Part shown: one piece after another, positions 52,166 to 62,716 of the stretch
Numbering within the stretch: the stretch's first letter is position 1
How the letters are laid out: each line of letters begins with the position of its first letter
Source: Prionace glauca
Taxonomy: Eukaryota > Chordata > Chondrichthyes > Carcharhiniformes > Carcharhinidae
Assembly (NCBI GenBank): GCA_037974335.1
Contig: CM075760.1
Coordinates: 22,171,291-22,235,290, forward strand
Length of the DNA: 64,000 nt
Reading direction: 5' to 3'
Notes under the pieces: model-generated
The model's database searches: none
What the model was told of the DNA's origin: nothing
Seen by the model: the letters and a program-made list of their open reading frames with translations, nothing else
Program-made: the position numbers and the translations under genes

Positions 52166-52212
52166 AATATGTTACTGTCTGAAATCAAATGGCAATGTTT
52201 AATTTGTATTTA

Positions 52213-53693
52213 CATAAGAACATAAGAAATAGGAGCAGGAGTAGGCCATCTAGCCCTTCGAGCCTGCCCCGCCATTCAATAAGATCATGGCTGATTTGTC
52301 GTGGCTGAGTTCCACCTTCCCGCCCTCTCCCCATAACCCTAAATCCCTATTTCCAGACGTCGCTGGATTCCGGGGAAGTGCCGGAAGATTGGAAAACGGC
52401 TAATGTTACGCCATTGTTTAAGAAGGGTGCCAGGCAAAAGGCGGGGAATTATAGGCCGGTTAGTTTAACGTCTGTGGTAGGTAAAATGTTAGAATCCGTC
52501 ATTAAAGAGGAAATAGCGAGGCATCTTGAGGGGAATTGCTTGATAGGGCGGACGCAACACGGTTTCATTAAAGGGAAGTCGTGTCTGACAAATTTACTGG
52601 AGTTCTATGAGGATGTGTCTAGGGCAGTGGATAGAGGAGAGCCAGTGGATGTGGTCTTTCTGGATTTTCAGAAGGCGTTTGACAAGGTACCTCACAAGAG
52701 GTTATTGCAGAAGGTCAGGGGACATGGAGTTGGGGGTTGGGTGTTAGCGTGGATAGAGGATTGGTTGTCAAATAGGAGGCAGAGAGTGGGGGTCAATGGG
52801 TGCAATTCGGATTGGTGGTTGATGACTAGTGGGGTGCCCCAGGGGTCGGTGCTGGGGCCTCAGCTACTTACCATTTGTATAGATGATCTGGAGGAGGGAA
52901 CCGAGTGCAGGGTGTCGAAATTTGCTGATGACACCAAGATTGGGGGAAAGGCAAATTGTGCGGAGGGTGTAGAGAGTCTGCAGTAGGATCTATATAGGCT
53001 GGGCGAATGGGCCAGGAAATGGCAAATGGAATTTAATGTTGGCAAGTGTGAGGTGGTCCACTTTGGTAGGAGGAATGGTAGGAATGGCGAAAAACTGCAG
53101 CAGGCGACGGTGCAGAGGGACCTCGGGGTCCTTGTGCATGAGTTGCAAAAACCCAGCTTGCAGGTGCAGCAGGTGGTCAGGAAAGCGAATGGGATGCTGG
53201 CCTTCATAGTGAGGGGGATTGAATATAAAAGTAGGGAGGTCTTGCTGCAGCTGTAAAGGGCATTGGTGAGGCCGCAGCTGGAGTACTTTGTGCAGTTTTG
53301 GGCGCCGCACCTGCGCAAGGATATTTTAGCCCTGGAGGGAGTGCAGAGGAGGTTTACTAGGCTGATACCAGAGTTGAGGGGATTGAGCTATGAGGAGAGG
53401 CTGAATAAACTAGGCTTGTACTCGTTAGAGTTTAGAAGAATGAGGGGAGATCTCATTGAGACGTATAAGATGATGAATGGGATGGATAGGATAGAGGTGG
53501 AGAGACTCTTCCCGCTCAAAAAAGACAGTAGGACTAGGGGGCACAGCCTCAAGATAAAGGGGAGGCGGTTTAGAATGGAGTTGAGGAGGAAATTCTTCAC
53601 TCAAAGGGTGGTGAATCTCTGGAATTCTCTGCCCGTTGAAGTGGTGGAGGCTGCCTCGCTAAATATTTTTAAGAAGCGGGTTGATGGGTTTTA
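52213..53693. mobile_element. CR1 insertion with 5' inversion (twin-priming type)
   Basis: Left part (52,213-52,349) is the antisense 3' end, starting with the inverted tail. Right part (about 52,352-53,693) is sense-orientation ORF2 from the RT (FQTSLDSGEVPEDWKTANVT) to KKRVDGF. The two parts meet the same point of the element from opposite sides, with about a dozen element bases missing between them. It carries stops at about 52,984 and 53,256 and a short deletion near 53,085. Arm 1 near 11,560 shows the empty site. Confidence 0.93.
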
Positions 53694-54412
53694 AAGATAT
53701 TGTGAATATATTGTCCTGGACAATAATGAAATTGGGATAACTGACCTTGGGTGTGGATGAATGGAATATATCAATCTGGTATCCACCAACAGTTAGTGAA
53801 AGTCTGGAATGTGTAACTGGAAATCACTCCAATAGCACTGTGGGTGTATTTACAGGCATTGTAGCAGTTCAAGAAGGCAGTGTTGGGGTTGACCGTGGCC
53901 GAGGCGGCTACATACAGACACATATTCTGTTATAATTGAAGGACTGCAGATTGAATGTGAGGCATTATGGGACTGGACTATCTTGATCACATTCCTGTGA
54001 CAGCTCAGTTTCTGCAATTACAGAGCATTAAAGCTGTTTAGCAGGGCCCTGACAGACGACCTGGTGAGAATATTTACTCGGAATGAGTTGGAATTAAACT
54101 TATCCCAGGACCGGCTGGTGTTCAGTGGCTGAGATACCCGACTCTGTAAAAAAGGGGGTCTGACCAATCAACAAACAGTGGTAGGTAGTTGATTAAGGAA
54201 TTAAGAAGCATTCTCAGGCATTGTTTAAATTAATTTATCTTAAATTTGTGATTTAAAACTGTGACTGATTTGTGACCCGATAGTCAGTGAAGTGACAGTA
54301 TACTCCAAGTTGCACAGGACTGAAAAATGGACCCTTTGAGAGTAGATCCGAATGGTTATTATCTTACCCCATCATGGCCAGTGAAAAATCAGAGCTCGAG
54401 TGGGTACCAGAC
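53694..54412. other. Inverted-duplication arm 2, unique part
   Basis: Reverse complement of 10,882-11,560. Non-coding; ends at CTCGAGTGGGTACC. Confidence 0.8.
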
Positions 54413-54514
54413 AGGTCTCTTACCTACCATTTGGAAACTAAGAACACAAAACCTATTGATAAAATGGTTCGAGAATAGAGCCATTTCAAGTCTGGATGAC
54501 ACTTCATAAGAGCT

Positions 54515-54655
54515 CTGATAAAGGGTCATCCAGACTCGAGACATTGATTCTATTCTTTCTCCACAGAAGCTGTCAGACCTGCTGAGATTTTCCAGCATTT
54601 TGTGCTTTTGTTTCAGATTCCAGCATCTGCAGTATTTCATTTTTATGATAAAATG
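54515..54655 (-). repeat. Short dispersed repeat
   Basis: Reverse of the 27,241-27,362 family (CTGAGATTTTCCAGCATTTT, GATTCCAGCATCTGCAGTAT). Confidence 0.85.
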
Positions 54656-54679
54656 AGATTTTAGTCTTGACATAGAGAT

Positions 54680-54818
54680 GGACTGGGGTGAACACAGTAA
54701 GAAGTCTCACGACACCAGGTTGAAGTTCAACCAGTTTATTTGATAGTAATCCCACAAGCTTTACTATCAAATGAACTGTTTGGACTTAAACCTGGTGTTG
54801 TGAGACTTCTTACTGTAT
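54680..54818. mobile_element. Foldback element, compact hairpin form
   Basis: Left arm AGTAAGAAGTCTCACGACAC, CAGGTTGAAGTTCAACCAGT, TTATTTGATAGTAA. Right arm is the imperfect reverse complement TACTATCAAATGAACTG, GGACTTAAACCTGGTGTTG, GAGACTTCTTACT. The loop is about a dozen bases. The same family as 13,821-13,917 and 21,903-22,222. No coding. Confidence 0.85.
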
Positions 54819-55562
54819 TTTACAACTGCAGCTCCTGGGGCTGACTGGAGTCTGGTATAATAATAATCACAAAGGTCAGTTTCAGTGTCTCTGAGGTCAT
54901 TTGAACTGCAGGTAATCTGATCTTAAGGGAGACAAGAGGCCCAACAAACAATCGATTATAATAGGAGGACAAGATGTAAGGGAGCAATGATATTTTAAAG
55001 TGTCTGTGTTATGGTGAGTGTCACTGGGAAGTGAGTGATAAAATAGAAGTGGAAACATCATAGCAGAGACACATGTGACTGACTCAGCCTGACTGAGAGC
55101 TGTTATATTCGTGGCGAGAATAATGAGGGCATGAGGATCTCCTGAGATTTCCGATATCTGAGGTATATATGTTAGAGGAACTGAAAATAATCAGTTCCTT
55201 CTCATGGTTATCTGCAGTTCTCAAGTTACACAGACACATAGGAAACAGATCTGACAGCTCATCAAACCCAATGGTTTAATCTTCTGTTTCAGACACGTTG
55301 TGACTGAAAAGATCAAATATTAAAACCTTAGAGGAGAAACATTCAAAATGTCAAAAAGATGAGTGAACTATCTAATTAATCCAATTCACCATAACTCCAT
55401 CAATATTAATCCAATTTTCTTTTAAAGTTACTATTAAACCTGCTTCTAGCACATGTCAGGTTGTGCATTCTAGATCATATTGTTGTGTAAAAAAATCTCC
55501 TTATCACCCCCTTCAATTCTGTTGTCAATTATATTAAATTTCTGTGTCCTCTTCTTAAGGTC
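54819..55562. other. Spacer with a CR1-like scrap
   Basis: Nothing recognised to about 55,390. Then 55,400-55,560 looks like an old antisense CR1 3' piece (TCCTTATCACCCCCTTCAAT). Confidence 0.4.
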
Positions 55563-55895
55563 GAGATTGTAATAACAGAGAGATTTAGGGCAGAGATTAC
55601 TGATACAAGGCCCAGATTGTAATAACTGAGGGAGGTTTAGGGCAGAGATTACTGATACAAGGCCCAGATTGTAATAATTGAGAGAGGCTTAGGACAGAGA
55701 TTACTGATACAAGGCCCAGATTGTAATAACTGAGGGAGATTTAGGGCAGAGATTACTGATACAAGGCCCAGATTGTAATAACTGAGGGAGGCTTAGGACA
55801 GAGATTACTGATACAAGGCCCAGATTGTAATAACTGAGAGAAGCTTAGGACAGAGATTACTGACACAAGGCCCAGATTGTAATAACTGAGAGGAG
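55563..55895. repeat. 52-bp minisatellite, about 6.4 copies
   Basis: Unit starts at 55,563, 55,613, 55,665, 55,717, 55,769, 55,821 and 55,873. The first unit is 50 bases, the others exactly 52. Core: CAGATTGTAATAACTGAGGG, TTAGG(G/A)CAGAGATTACTGA, TACAAGGCC. Confidence 0.95.
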
Positions 55896-56103
55896 TCCCT
55901 TTCGCCACATCAGGGTGTGGTGTGAGTTTACATCTCTCGGTTATATTGGGAGTCAGTGGCAATGTCCAATTTCAGGATAAATGACTTTTAACCTTGGACT
56001 ACACCATTGTTTTAATGTAGATCTGGACAATGACCATCATTGAGATTTACCTGAACATGTCAACAAATATCCCATTGTTTTCTGAATAAGTACCCCAACA
56101 TTT
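55896..56103. other. Spacer, nothing recognised
   Basis: No supported feature. Confidence 0.4.
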
Positions 56104-57825
56104 AAGAACATAAGAAATAGGAGCAGGAGTAGGCCATCTGGCCCTTCGAGCCTGCCCCGCCATTCAATAAGATCATGGCTGATCTGTCGTGACTCAGCTC
56201 CACCTTCCCGCCCTCTCCCCATAACCCTTAATCCCTTCTCTTATCAAAAACCCATCAACCCGTTTCTTAAAAATATTTAGCGAGGCAGCCTCCACCACTT
56301 CAATGGGCAGAGAATTCCAGAGATTCACCACCCTTTCAGTGAAGAAGTTCCTCCTCAACTCTGTTCTAAACCGCCCCCCCTTTATCTTGAGGCTGTGCCC
56401 CCTAATCCTACTGTCTTTTTTGAGCGGGAAGAGTCTCTCCACCTCTATCCTATCCATCCCATTCATCATCTTATACGTCTCAATGAGATCTCCCCTCATT
56501 CTTCTAAACTCTAACGAGTACAAGCCTAGTTTATTCAGCCTCTCCTCATAGCTCAATCCCCTCAACTCTGGTATCAGCCGAGTAAACCTCTTCTGCACTC
56601 CCTCCAGGGCCAAAATATCCTTGCGCAGGTGCGGCGCCCAAAACTGCACACAGTACTCCAGCTGCGGCCTCACCAATGCCCTATACAGCTGCAGCAAGAC
56701 CTCCCTACTTTTATATTCAATCCCCCTCGCTATGAAGGCCAGCATCCCATTCGCCTTCCTGACCACCTGCTGCACCTGCAAGCTGGGTTTTTGCGACTCA
56801 TGCACAAGGACCCCGAGGTCCCTCTGCACCGTCGCCTGCTGCAGTTTTTCGCCCCATAAGTAATAGTCCTTCCTACCATTCCTCCTACCAAAGTGGACCA
56901 CCTCACACTTGCCAACATTAAATTCCATTTGCCATTTCCTGGCCCATTCGCCCAGCCTATCTAGATCCTTCTGCAGACTCTCCACACCCTCCGCACAATT
57001 TGCCTTTCCCCCAATCTTGGTGTCATCAGCAAATTTTGACACCCTGCACTCGGTTCCCTCCTCCAGATCATCTATATAAATGGTAAATAGCTGAGGCCCC
57101 AGCACCGACCCCTGGGGCACCCCACTAGTCACCAACCGCCAATCCGAATAGCATCCATTGACCCCCACTCTCTGCCTCCTATTTGACAACCAATTCTCTA
57201 TCCACGCTAACACCCTACCCCCAACTCCATGTCCCCTGACCTTCTGCAATAACCTCTTGTGAGGTACCTTGTCAAACGCCTTCTGAAAATCCAGAAAGAC
57301 CACATCCACCGGCTCTCCTCTATCCACTGCCCTAGACACATCCTCATAGAACTCCAGTAAATTTGTCAGACACGACTTCCCTTTAATGAAACCGTGTTGC
57401 GTCCGCCCTATCAAGCAAATCCCCTCAAGATGCCTCGCTATTTCCTCCTTAATGACGGTTTCTAACATTTTACCTACCACAGACGTTAAACTAACCAGCC
57501 TATAATTCCCCGCCTTTTGCCTGGCACCCTTCTTAAACAACGGCGTAACATTAGCCGTTTTCCAATCTTCCGGCACTTCCCCGGAATCCAGCGACGTCTG
57601 GAAAATAACCACCAAGGTATCCGCTATCACCTCCGCCATTTCTTTCAGAACCCTCGGATGCATTCCATTGGGTCCTGGGGAGTTGTCCACAATCAGCCCC
57701 TCCAGTCTGTCGAGCACCACCTCTCTAGTAACAGTAATGTCATTAAGACCCTCCATTCCTACCACCTTTCCATCGCTAACACCCACAAATTATTCACGTC
57801 CTCCTCCGTGAAGACAGAAACAAAG
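56104..57825 (-). mobile_element. CR1 LINE copy, RT to tail, 1.7 kb
   Basis: Inverted tail at 56,104, then antisense ORF2. One open frame (56,194-57,786, 530 residues) includes GPNGMHPRVLKEM, DFQKAFDKVPH, SGVPQGSVLGPQ and FADDTK. It is 5'-truncated upstream of the RT, and a base is missing just before the frame's first Met (NNLPGVSDG region). Close in sequence to the trimer. Confidence 0.95.
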
Positions 57826-57849
57826 TCTCTGTTCCTCATTTGTGTGTAA

Positions 57850-58142
57850 AATCCCTACAGTACACGGGAGGCCATTCAGTCCATCAAGTCTGCACTGACC
57901 ACAATCCCATCCATGCCCTGTCCCCGTATCCCACACATTTACCCTGCAACTCCCCCTGTCACTAAAGCATGACCAATCAACCTCTCCCGTACATCTTTGA
58001 ACAGTGGGAGGAAACCGGAGCACCTGGAGGACACCCACGCAGACATGGGGAGAACATGCAAACTCCACACAGTCACACGAGGCCAGAATTGAACCAAGTC
58101 CCTTTGAGGCAGCAGTGCGAACCAGTGTGCCACAGTGGTGCC
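57850..58142 (-). mobile_element. tRNA-SINE, full length
   Basis: From the 3' end (AAAATCCCTACAGTACAC) through CCACAATCCCATCCATGCCC and GGGAGGAAACCGGAGCACCT to the tRNA-like head at the right end (GAATTGAACC as decayed B box, CACAGTGGTGCC as A box region). Confidence 0.9.
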
Positions 58143-58534
58143 AGTATCTGGTGGTTGTTCACAGTTGTTGATGGGACAATGTTAAATGGACAGTTAAGTC
58201 GGATTGGATAACCATTTGGATTTACAACAGTCTTGCCAGGGCTGGGGAATTGTGGTGATGAGGAAAGATTGGATTGGCAAGGTTTGTTTCCCCAGAGCAG
58301 AGGAGGCTGAGGGGGATCGAACTGAAGTGTCCAAAATTATGAGGGAGCCAAGACAGGGTGGACAGAAAAGGCCAGTTTCCCCTGAGCAGAGAGAGGTCAC
58401 TTATTGTGGGTGGGTGGGTGGGAGCTGCACAGATATAAAGTGATTGGTGGAAGGATTAGAGGGGGCATTAGGAAGAAGGTTCTCGTTCAAGTGATGGTGG
58501 GTGTCTAGAATTTGCTGCCTAAACTGATAAAAGA
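58143..58534 (+). mobile_element. Old CR1-like fragment
   Basis: Sense remnants such as CCCCAGAGCAGAGGAGGCTGA, AATTATGAGGGAGCCAAGAC, AGGGTGGACAGAAAAGGCC. Decayed. Confidence 0.6.
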
Positions 58535-58856
58535 ACAAAGAACAAAAACAGCCCGGGAAACAGGTCCTTCGGCCCAACGAGCCCACGCAGCCATCTCAAC
58601 ACCACCAGTCCCCCTCTCCACCCACGACCCTTATCTAATGTTTTATGGCCAGCCAGATTGAGGGAAACTGATTTACGGACAATTTATTACTGCCAGTCAG
58701 CCTAACAGCACATCTTTGGGGTGTGGGAGGAAACCGGAGCACCTGGAGAAAACCCACTCAAGCACAGGGGGAATGCGCAAACTCCCACAGACACCGGCCC
58801 AAATCCATGTGTCTGCACAGCAATCAGTGATAGTCACTGAGCTGTCGTCTTGCCCA
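58535..58856 (-). mobile_element. SINE/LINE 3'-end element, antisense
   Basis: AACAGGTCCTTCGGCCCAAC at the left, then GGGTGTGGGAGGAAACCGGA, CGCAAACTCCCACAGACACC. The central block is shared with the tRNA-SINEs; the head is diverged. Confidence 0.75.
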
Positions 58857-59034
58857 GTATCTGGTCCAGTTTAGTCACACGCTAATGACATGAAGCACTA
58901 GGCCAATCTCGAACAACCAAGAGCAGCCCAAGTACAACCCATTGCATGTATGCCCCTCGTTGGACACAAGGCAGACCGATTTAAAACCTGTGAATGAAAA
59001 GGAAAAAAAAAAATTTTATGGTACCATATAAGAA
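58857..59034. other. Spacer, nothing recognised
   Basis: No supported feature apart from an A run at about 59,000. Confidence 0.4.
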
Positions 59035-60010
59035 CATAAGAACATAACCTAAGAAATACGAAATATCCATTTACCTTACTAGGGACTCCCCAATGCTAAT
59101 GACCCTTACTTAAAACAATCTCCTATATCCACACATCTCCAACCCACTCATGTGCCTGTCTAAGTTACTCTCAAATGACTCTAGCGTGTTTGCCTCCACC
59201 ACCTTACTTGGCAGAGCATTCTATACCCCCACTACCCTTCTTGTGAAGAACCTCCCTCTAATACCTGTGTTATACCTGTCCCCCCTCACCTTCAGCCAAT
59301 GGCCCCTTGTCCTATGTGTCTCTATCGTAGGAAATAGCTTACCTCTGTTTACTCTATCTATACCCTTCATAATCTTATATACGTCTATTAGATTCCCCCT
59401 CAGTCGCCGTCTTTCAAGGGAAAACGGCCCCAATTTGTTCAATCCGTCCTTATAACTTAGAATCATAGAACCCTACAATGCAGAAAGAGGCCCTTCGGCC
59501 CATCGAGTCTGCACCGAACACAATCCCACCCAGGCCCTACCCCCACATCCCTACATATTACACCCACTAATGCGGGCTCGTTGGGCCGAAGGGCCTGTTT
59601 CCCGTGCTGGATTGTTCTTTGTAATCCCTCTAACCTAAGCATCCCTGGACACTAAGGGGCAATTTCTTAGCATGGCCAATCAACCTAACCTGCACATCTT
59701 TGGACTGTGGGAGGAAACCGGAGCACCCGGAGGAAATCTACGCAGACATGAGGAGAATGTGCAAACTCCATCCAGACAGTGACCCGAGCCGAGAATCGAA
59801 CCCAGGCCCCTGGAGCTGTGAAGCAGCAGTGCTGACTGCTGTCCTACCGTGCTGCCCTTCCATACCCCAGTCCTTCCATACCAGGCAACATCCTGATAAA
59901 CCTCCTCTGCACTCTCTCCAGAATCTCCATGTCCTTCCGGTAGTAAGGTGACCAGAACTGGACGCAGTACTCCAAATGCGGTCTAACCAACTTTCTGTCC
60001 AACTGTAACA
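59026..60010 (-). mobile_element. CR1-like LINE (second subfamily) split by a SINE
   Basis: Antisense coding in 59,221-59,466 reads LSYKDGLNKLGPFSLERRRL, then RGNLIDVYKIMKGIDRV. The element resumes at about 59,872 (CTGATAAACCTCCTCTGCAC, GGTGACCAGAACTGGACGCA). A SINE occupies 59,461-59,868. Confidence 0.85.
59461..59868 (-). mobile_element. tRNA-SINE nested in LINE
   Basis: AGAATCATAGAACCCTACAA at the 3' end, GGGAGGAAACCGGAGCACCC in the centre, GAGAATCGAACCCAGG (B box complement) and TGCTGACTGCTGTCCTACCG at the head. A scrap in the opposite orientation (GGGCCGAAGGGCCTGTTTCC) sits inside at about 59,574-59,625. Confidence 0.88.
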
Positions 60011-60579
60011 TTCTGTTGCGTTGCCGGGTGATGTCAGTATTCCTGGCTCTATCTGTGGAGCGGGAATCAGAAGGAACTTGCCCCGTCCAGATGTCTCATG
60101 GCAGGCGGGGTCAGGATGGGTGTGGGTGTCCGACTGGGCTCTTTCCGTGCGGTTATTGGGTAGACACATGGAGCACATCAGAATTATAGGGAGTGGGATA
60201 GCTTGATCTTGATCTTGATCTTGGTTTCGGACAAAGCTCAGCACAACATCGTGAGACGGATGACCTGCAGTGTGTTGGACTGTTCTATGTTCGATGTTTT
60301 TTGGGAGTCAGGAGGGGAGTTACTCCTGCAGGATTCCCAGCCTCTGCCCTGCTCTTTTAGCCGCTGAACGAACTGATAACAAGTGTGCTGAGTCAGAATA
60401 GGTTTATCTTCTTTCCAGCTCAGTTTGTCATGAATTTTCTGCACTTTTGTCTTTTCCTGAATATATTTTGAGGCACAAGTAAGAGCCAGTGTCATATGAT
60501 TGTAAGATACTATATTCAGGCAATATTCAATAGTGGATTCACTGGCGGGAGGGGTGCGGTTTCCAGTCATGCTGTTGAC
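60011..60579. other. Spacer with a hexanucleotide repeat
   Basis: (GATCTT)4 lies at about 60,203-60,226. Sequence around 60,226-60,295 resembles a LINE 3' end (GACAAAGCTCAGCACAACAT). No gene. Confidence 0.5.
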
Positions 60580-60650
60580 GCTGGACTGATAACGCAGAGA
60601 AGAAAATGAAGCTTTGAGAACCAGGGTTCGAATCCCAGCACAGCAGCTTA
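60580..60650 (+). other. tRNA-like relic
   Basis: A GATAACGC phrase followed 35 bases later by a T-arm-like CAGGGTTCGAATCCCAG with a good Pol III B box (60,625-60,636). No convincing cloverleaf: the anticodon arm does not fold. It could be a tRNA pseudogene or a SINE head. Confidence 0.35.
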
Positions 60651-60806
60651 ACTCAATTCAAGGCAAAGCAGAATGACTGTGAGTGAGAATAGAAAATTTC
60701 AACTCTGTAACATTTCCTCACTAAATCGAATATATTTTGACCATGTTTCTGCCAATTTTGAAGCTTCCGACGGATATGTAAATAGTGCTGCAGCTGTTTT
60801 CGCCCT

Positions 60807-60879
60807 GGGCCAGTGGCGCAATGGATAACGCGTCTGACTACGGATCAGAAGATTCCAGGTTCGACTCCTGGCTGGTTCG
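60807..60879 (+). tRNA. tRNA-Arg (anticodon ACG)
   Basis: 73 bases, from memory nearly identical to the vertebrate tRNA-Arg-ACG. Acceptor GGGCCAG pairs with CTGGTTC (two G-U pairs). D arm contains GGCGCAATGGATAACGC. Anticodon stem TCTGA/TCAGA encloses loop CTACGGA with ACG. T arm is CCAGG-TTCGACT-CCTGG and the discriminator base is G. A34 would be edited to inosine to read CGU/CGC/CGA (family knowledge). A and B boxes are intact. The first TTTT downstream is at 60,936-60,939, 57 bases away, which is unusually far for a Pol III terminator. Confidence 0.95.
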
Positions 60880-61520
60880 CTATGTTATTGTAACATTAGT
60901 TCAAAAGGTCCATATTTGTGTGGATGAAAAATATATTTTCACTGATTTTAGACCAATTCAGGGAAATGTTGACCAAATGCAATCAGCTTCTATGAAGATA
61001 TTTACCTTACCTACTTATTTTTCAAAAAACAATGCTGACTAAAAAAAAAACTGAAAAACTTTTCTTTTGAAAAAAAAAGTTTCTTTTTTAAATGACAATT
61101 TTTCGTTAAAGTATTGGGGGAAAAATCAGCAAAGTTTAAGCTACCTTTTGAAAAGTTGGAAATTTCTCGAAAAGAAACATGGAAACATTCCATTGTTCAG
61201 AATGGTGAAAATAATTTCCAAAAAAGTTGATGAAATCTGTTGAAGAATTTCTTCTAAACATGTTTAATTTTAAGAAGCAAAATACACAGATTTTTTTTAC
61301 CGTTGACAAATTTCCGTTAAAACAGATGGAGGGATTTCTTTGGAGTAAGTTTTATTTTGAAAAGTTCAAATTAGCCAGAAGTTTCTGGTTTCTGATGCTG
61401 GGATTGTTGTCTATTGGAGAGAAGGAGATTGACGATTGATTTGATTCAGGTGGACTAGATTAGGGCAAGTTTGGGGGGCGGGCGGCAATTTATAAGATTT
61501 GAGGCAATGCGGGGGCATCC
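60880..61520. other. AT-rich spacer
   Basis: Long A and T runs (61,040-61,100, 61,290-61,300). Short frames here are Lys/Phe-rich and not credible. Confidence 0.5.
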
Positions 61521-61586
61521 ATCACTCACTCACTCACTAACTCACTCACTCACTCACTCATTCACTCACTCACTCACTCACTCACT
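61521..61586. repeat. (ACTC)n microsatellite
   Basis: Tetranucleotide CACT/ACTC array with two interruptions. It directly precedes an acceptor-like TTCCTTTGACAG at 61,586-61,597. Confidence 0.95.
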
Positions 61587-61597
61587 TCCTTTGACAG

Positions 61598-61957
61598 GAT
61601 ATCAGAAGATGAGGATTTACAGACAGAAATCTCAAATGAAACATCACATCAGCATCTGACAGAGTCACTCAATTCATCAGGACCACAACATCATTGACCT
61701 TTGAATCTAGAAGAAGAAATGTTTCTCTGTTCTGTCTGCTTCAGGAGAATTTAAACATCAGTGTGACTGGAAAAGCAGCGAGACAAACAAGTCAGACCCA
61801 AGTCAGTGTTCCAGTGCACTGAGTACAGAAAGAACTTTAACCAGTTACACAGCCTGAAAATACATTGCAACATTCACAGCGGGGAGAGACTGTACCCGTG
61901 TTCTGTGTGAGATTTAACTGATTGTTTAACCTTGAGAGTTACAAGGACACCCGCCCC
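61598..61957 (+). other. Gene I leader of exon 2
   Basis: GATATCAGAAGATGAGGATT is the family exon-2 start. From about 61,815 decayed finger phrases (YRKNFNQLHSLKIHCNIH, SGERLYPCSV) lead to the start. Confidence 0.6.
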
Positions 61958-62716
61958 ATGGAGAAACCGTGGAAATGTGGGGACTGTGGGAAAGGATTCA
62001 GTTTTCCATCTCAGCTGGAAATTCATCGGCGCAGTCACTCTGGGGAGAGGCCATTCACCTGCTCTGTGTGTGGGAAGGGATACACTCAGATAATTGATTT
62101 AGAGACACCAGCGAGTTCATACTGGGGAGAAGCCATTCACTTGCTCTGAGTGTGGGAAAGGATTCACTTGGTTACCCAGTCTGCAGAGACACCATCGATT
62201 TCACACTGGGGAGAGACCTTTCACTTGTTCTGTGTTTGGGAAGGGATTCACTCAGTTAATTGATTTGCAGAGCCATCAGCGAGTTCATACTGGGGAGAGG
62301 CCGTTCACTTGCTCTGTGTGTGGGAAAGGATTCAGTGTGGCATCAGGTCTGCGGAGACACCAGTTAGTTCACACTGGGGAGAGGCCATTTACTTGCTGTG
62401 TGTGGGAAAGGTTTCAGTCAGTTGCCCTACTTGCTGAGGCACAATGTCATTCACACCCAGGAAGAGACCCTTTAAATGCTCTGACTGTGGGAGAGATTTC
62501 AAAAGCTCTCAGCTAATGATGTCCCACCAGTGCATTCACACTGAGGAGAGACCGTTCAGCTGCTCTCACTGCAGAAAGAGATTCAGATCATCATCTGCCC
62601 TGCGGATGCACCAGCGAGTTCACACTGGGGAGAGACCATTCACCTGCACCGTGTGTGGGAAGGGATTCACTCAGTCATCGCGACTGCAGAAACACCAGCG
62701 AGTTCACAAGTCATAG
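61958..62716 (+). pseudogene. Zinc-finger gene I, nine fingers, two frameshifts
   Basis: Starts [19 protein letters not shown]. The second finger (TQIID) loses the frame near 62,100, fingers 3-5 (TWLPS, TQLID with CSVF for CSVC, SVASG) follow in another frame, and a further loss near 62,400 destroys finger 6. Fingers 7-9 (KSSQL, RSSSA, TQSSR) follow to HQRVHKS. The stop is TAG, supplied by the adjoining LINE 3' end rather than the family TGA. Not expected to give a full protein. Confidence 0.88.
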
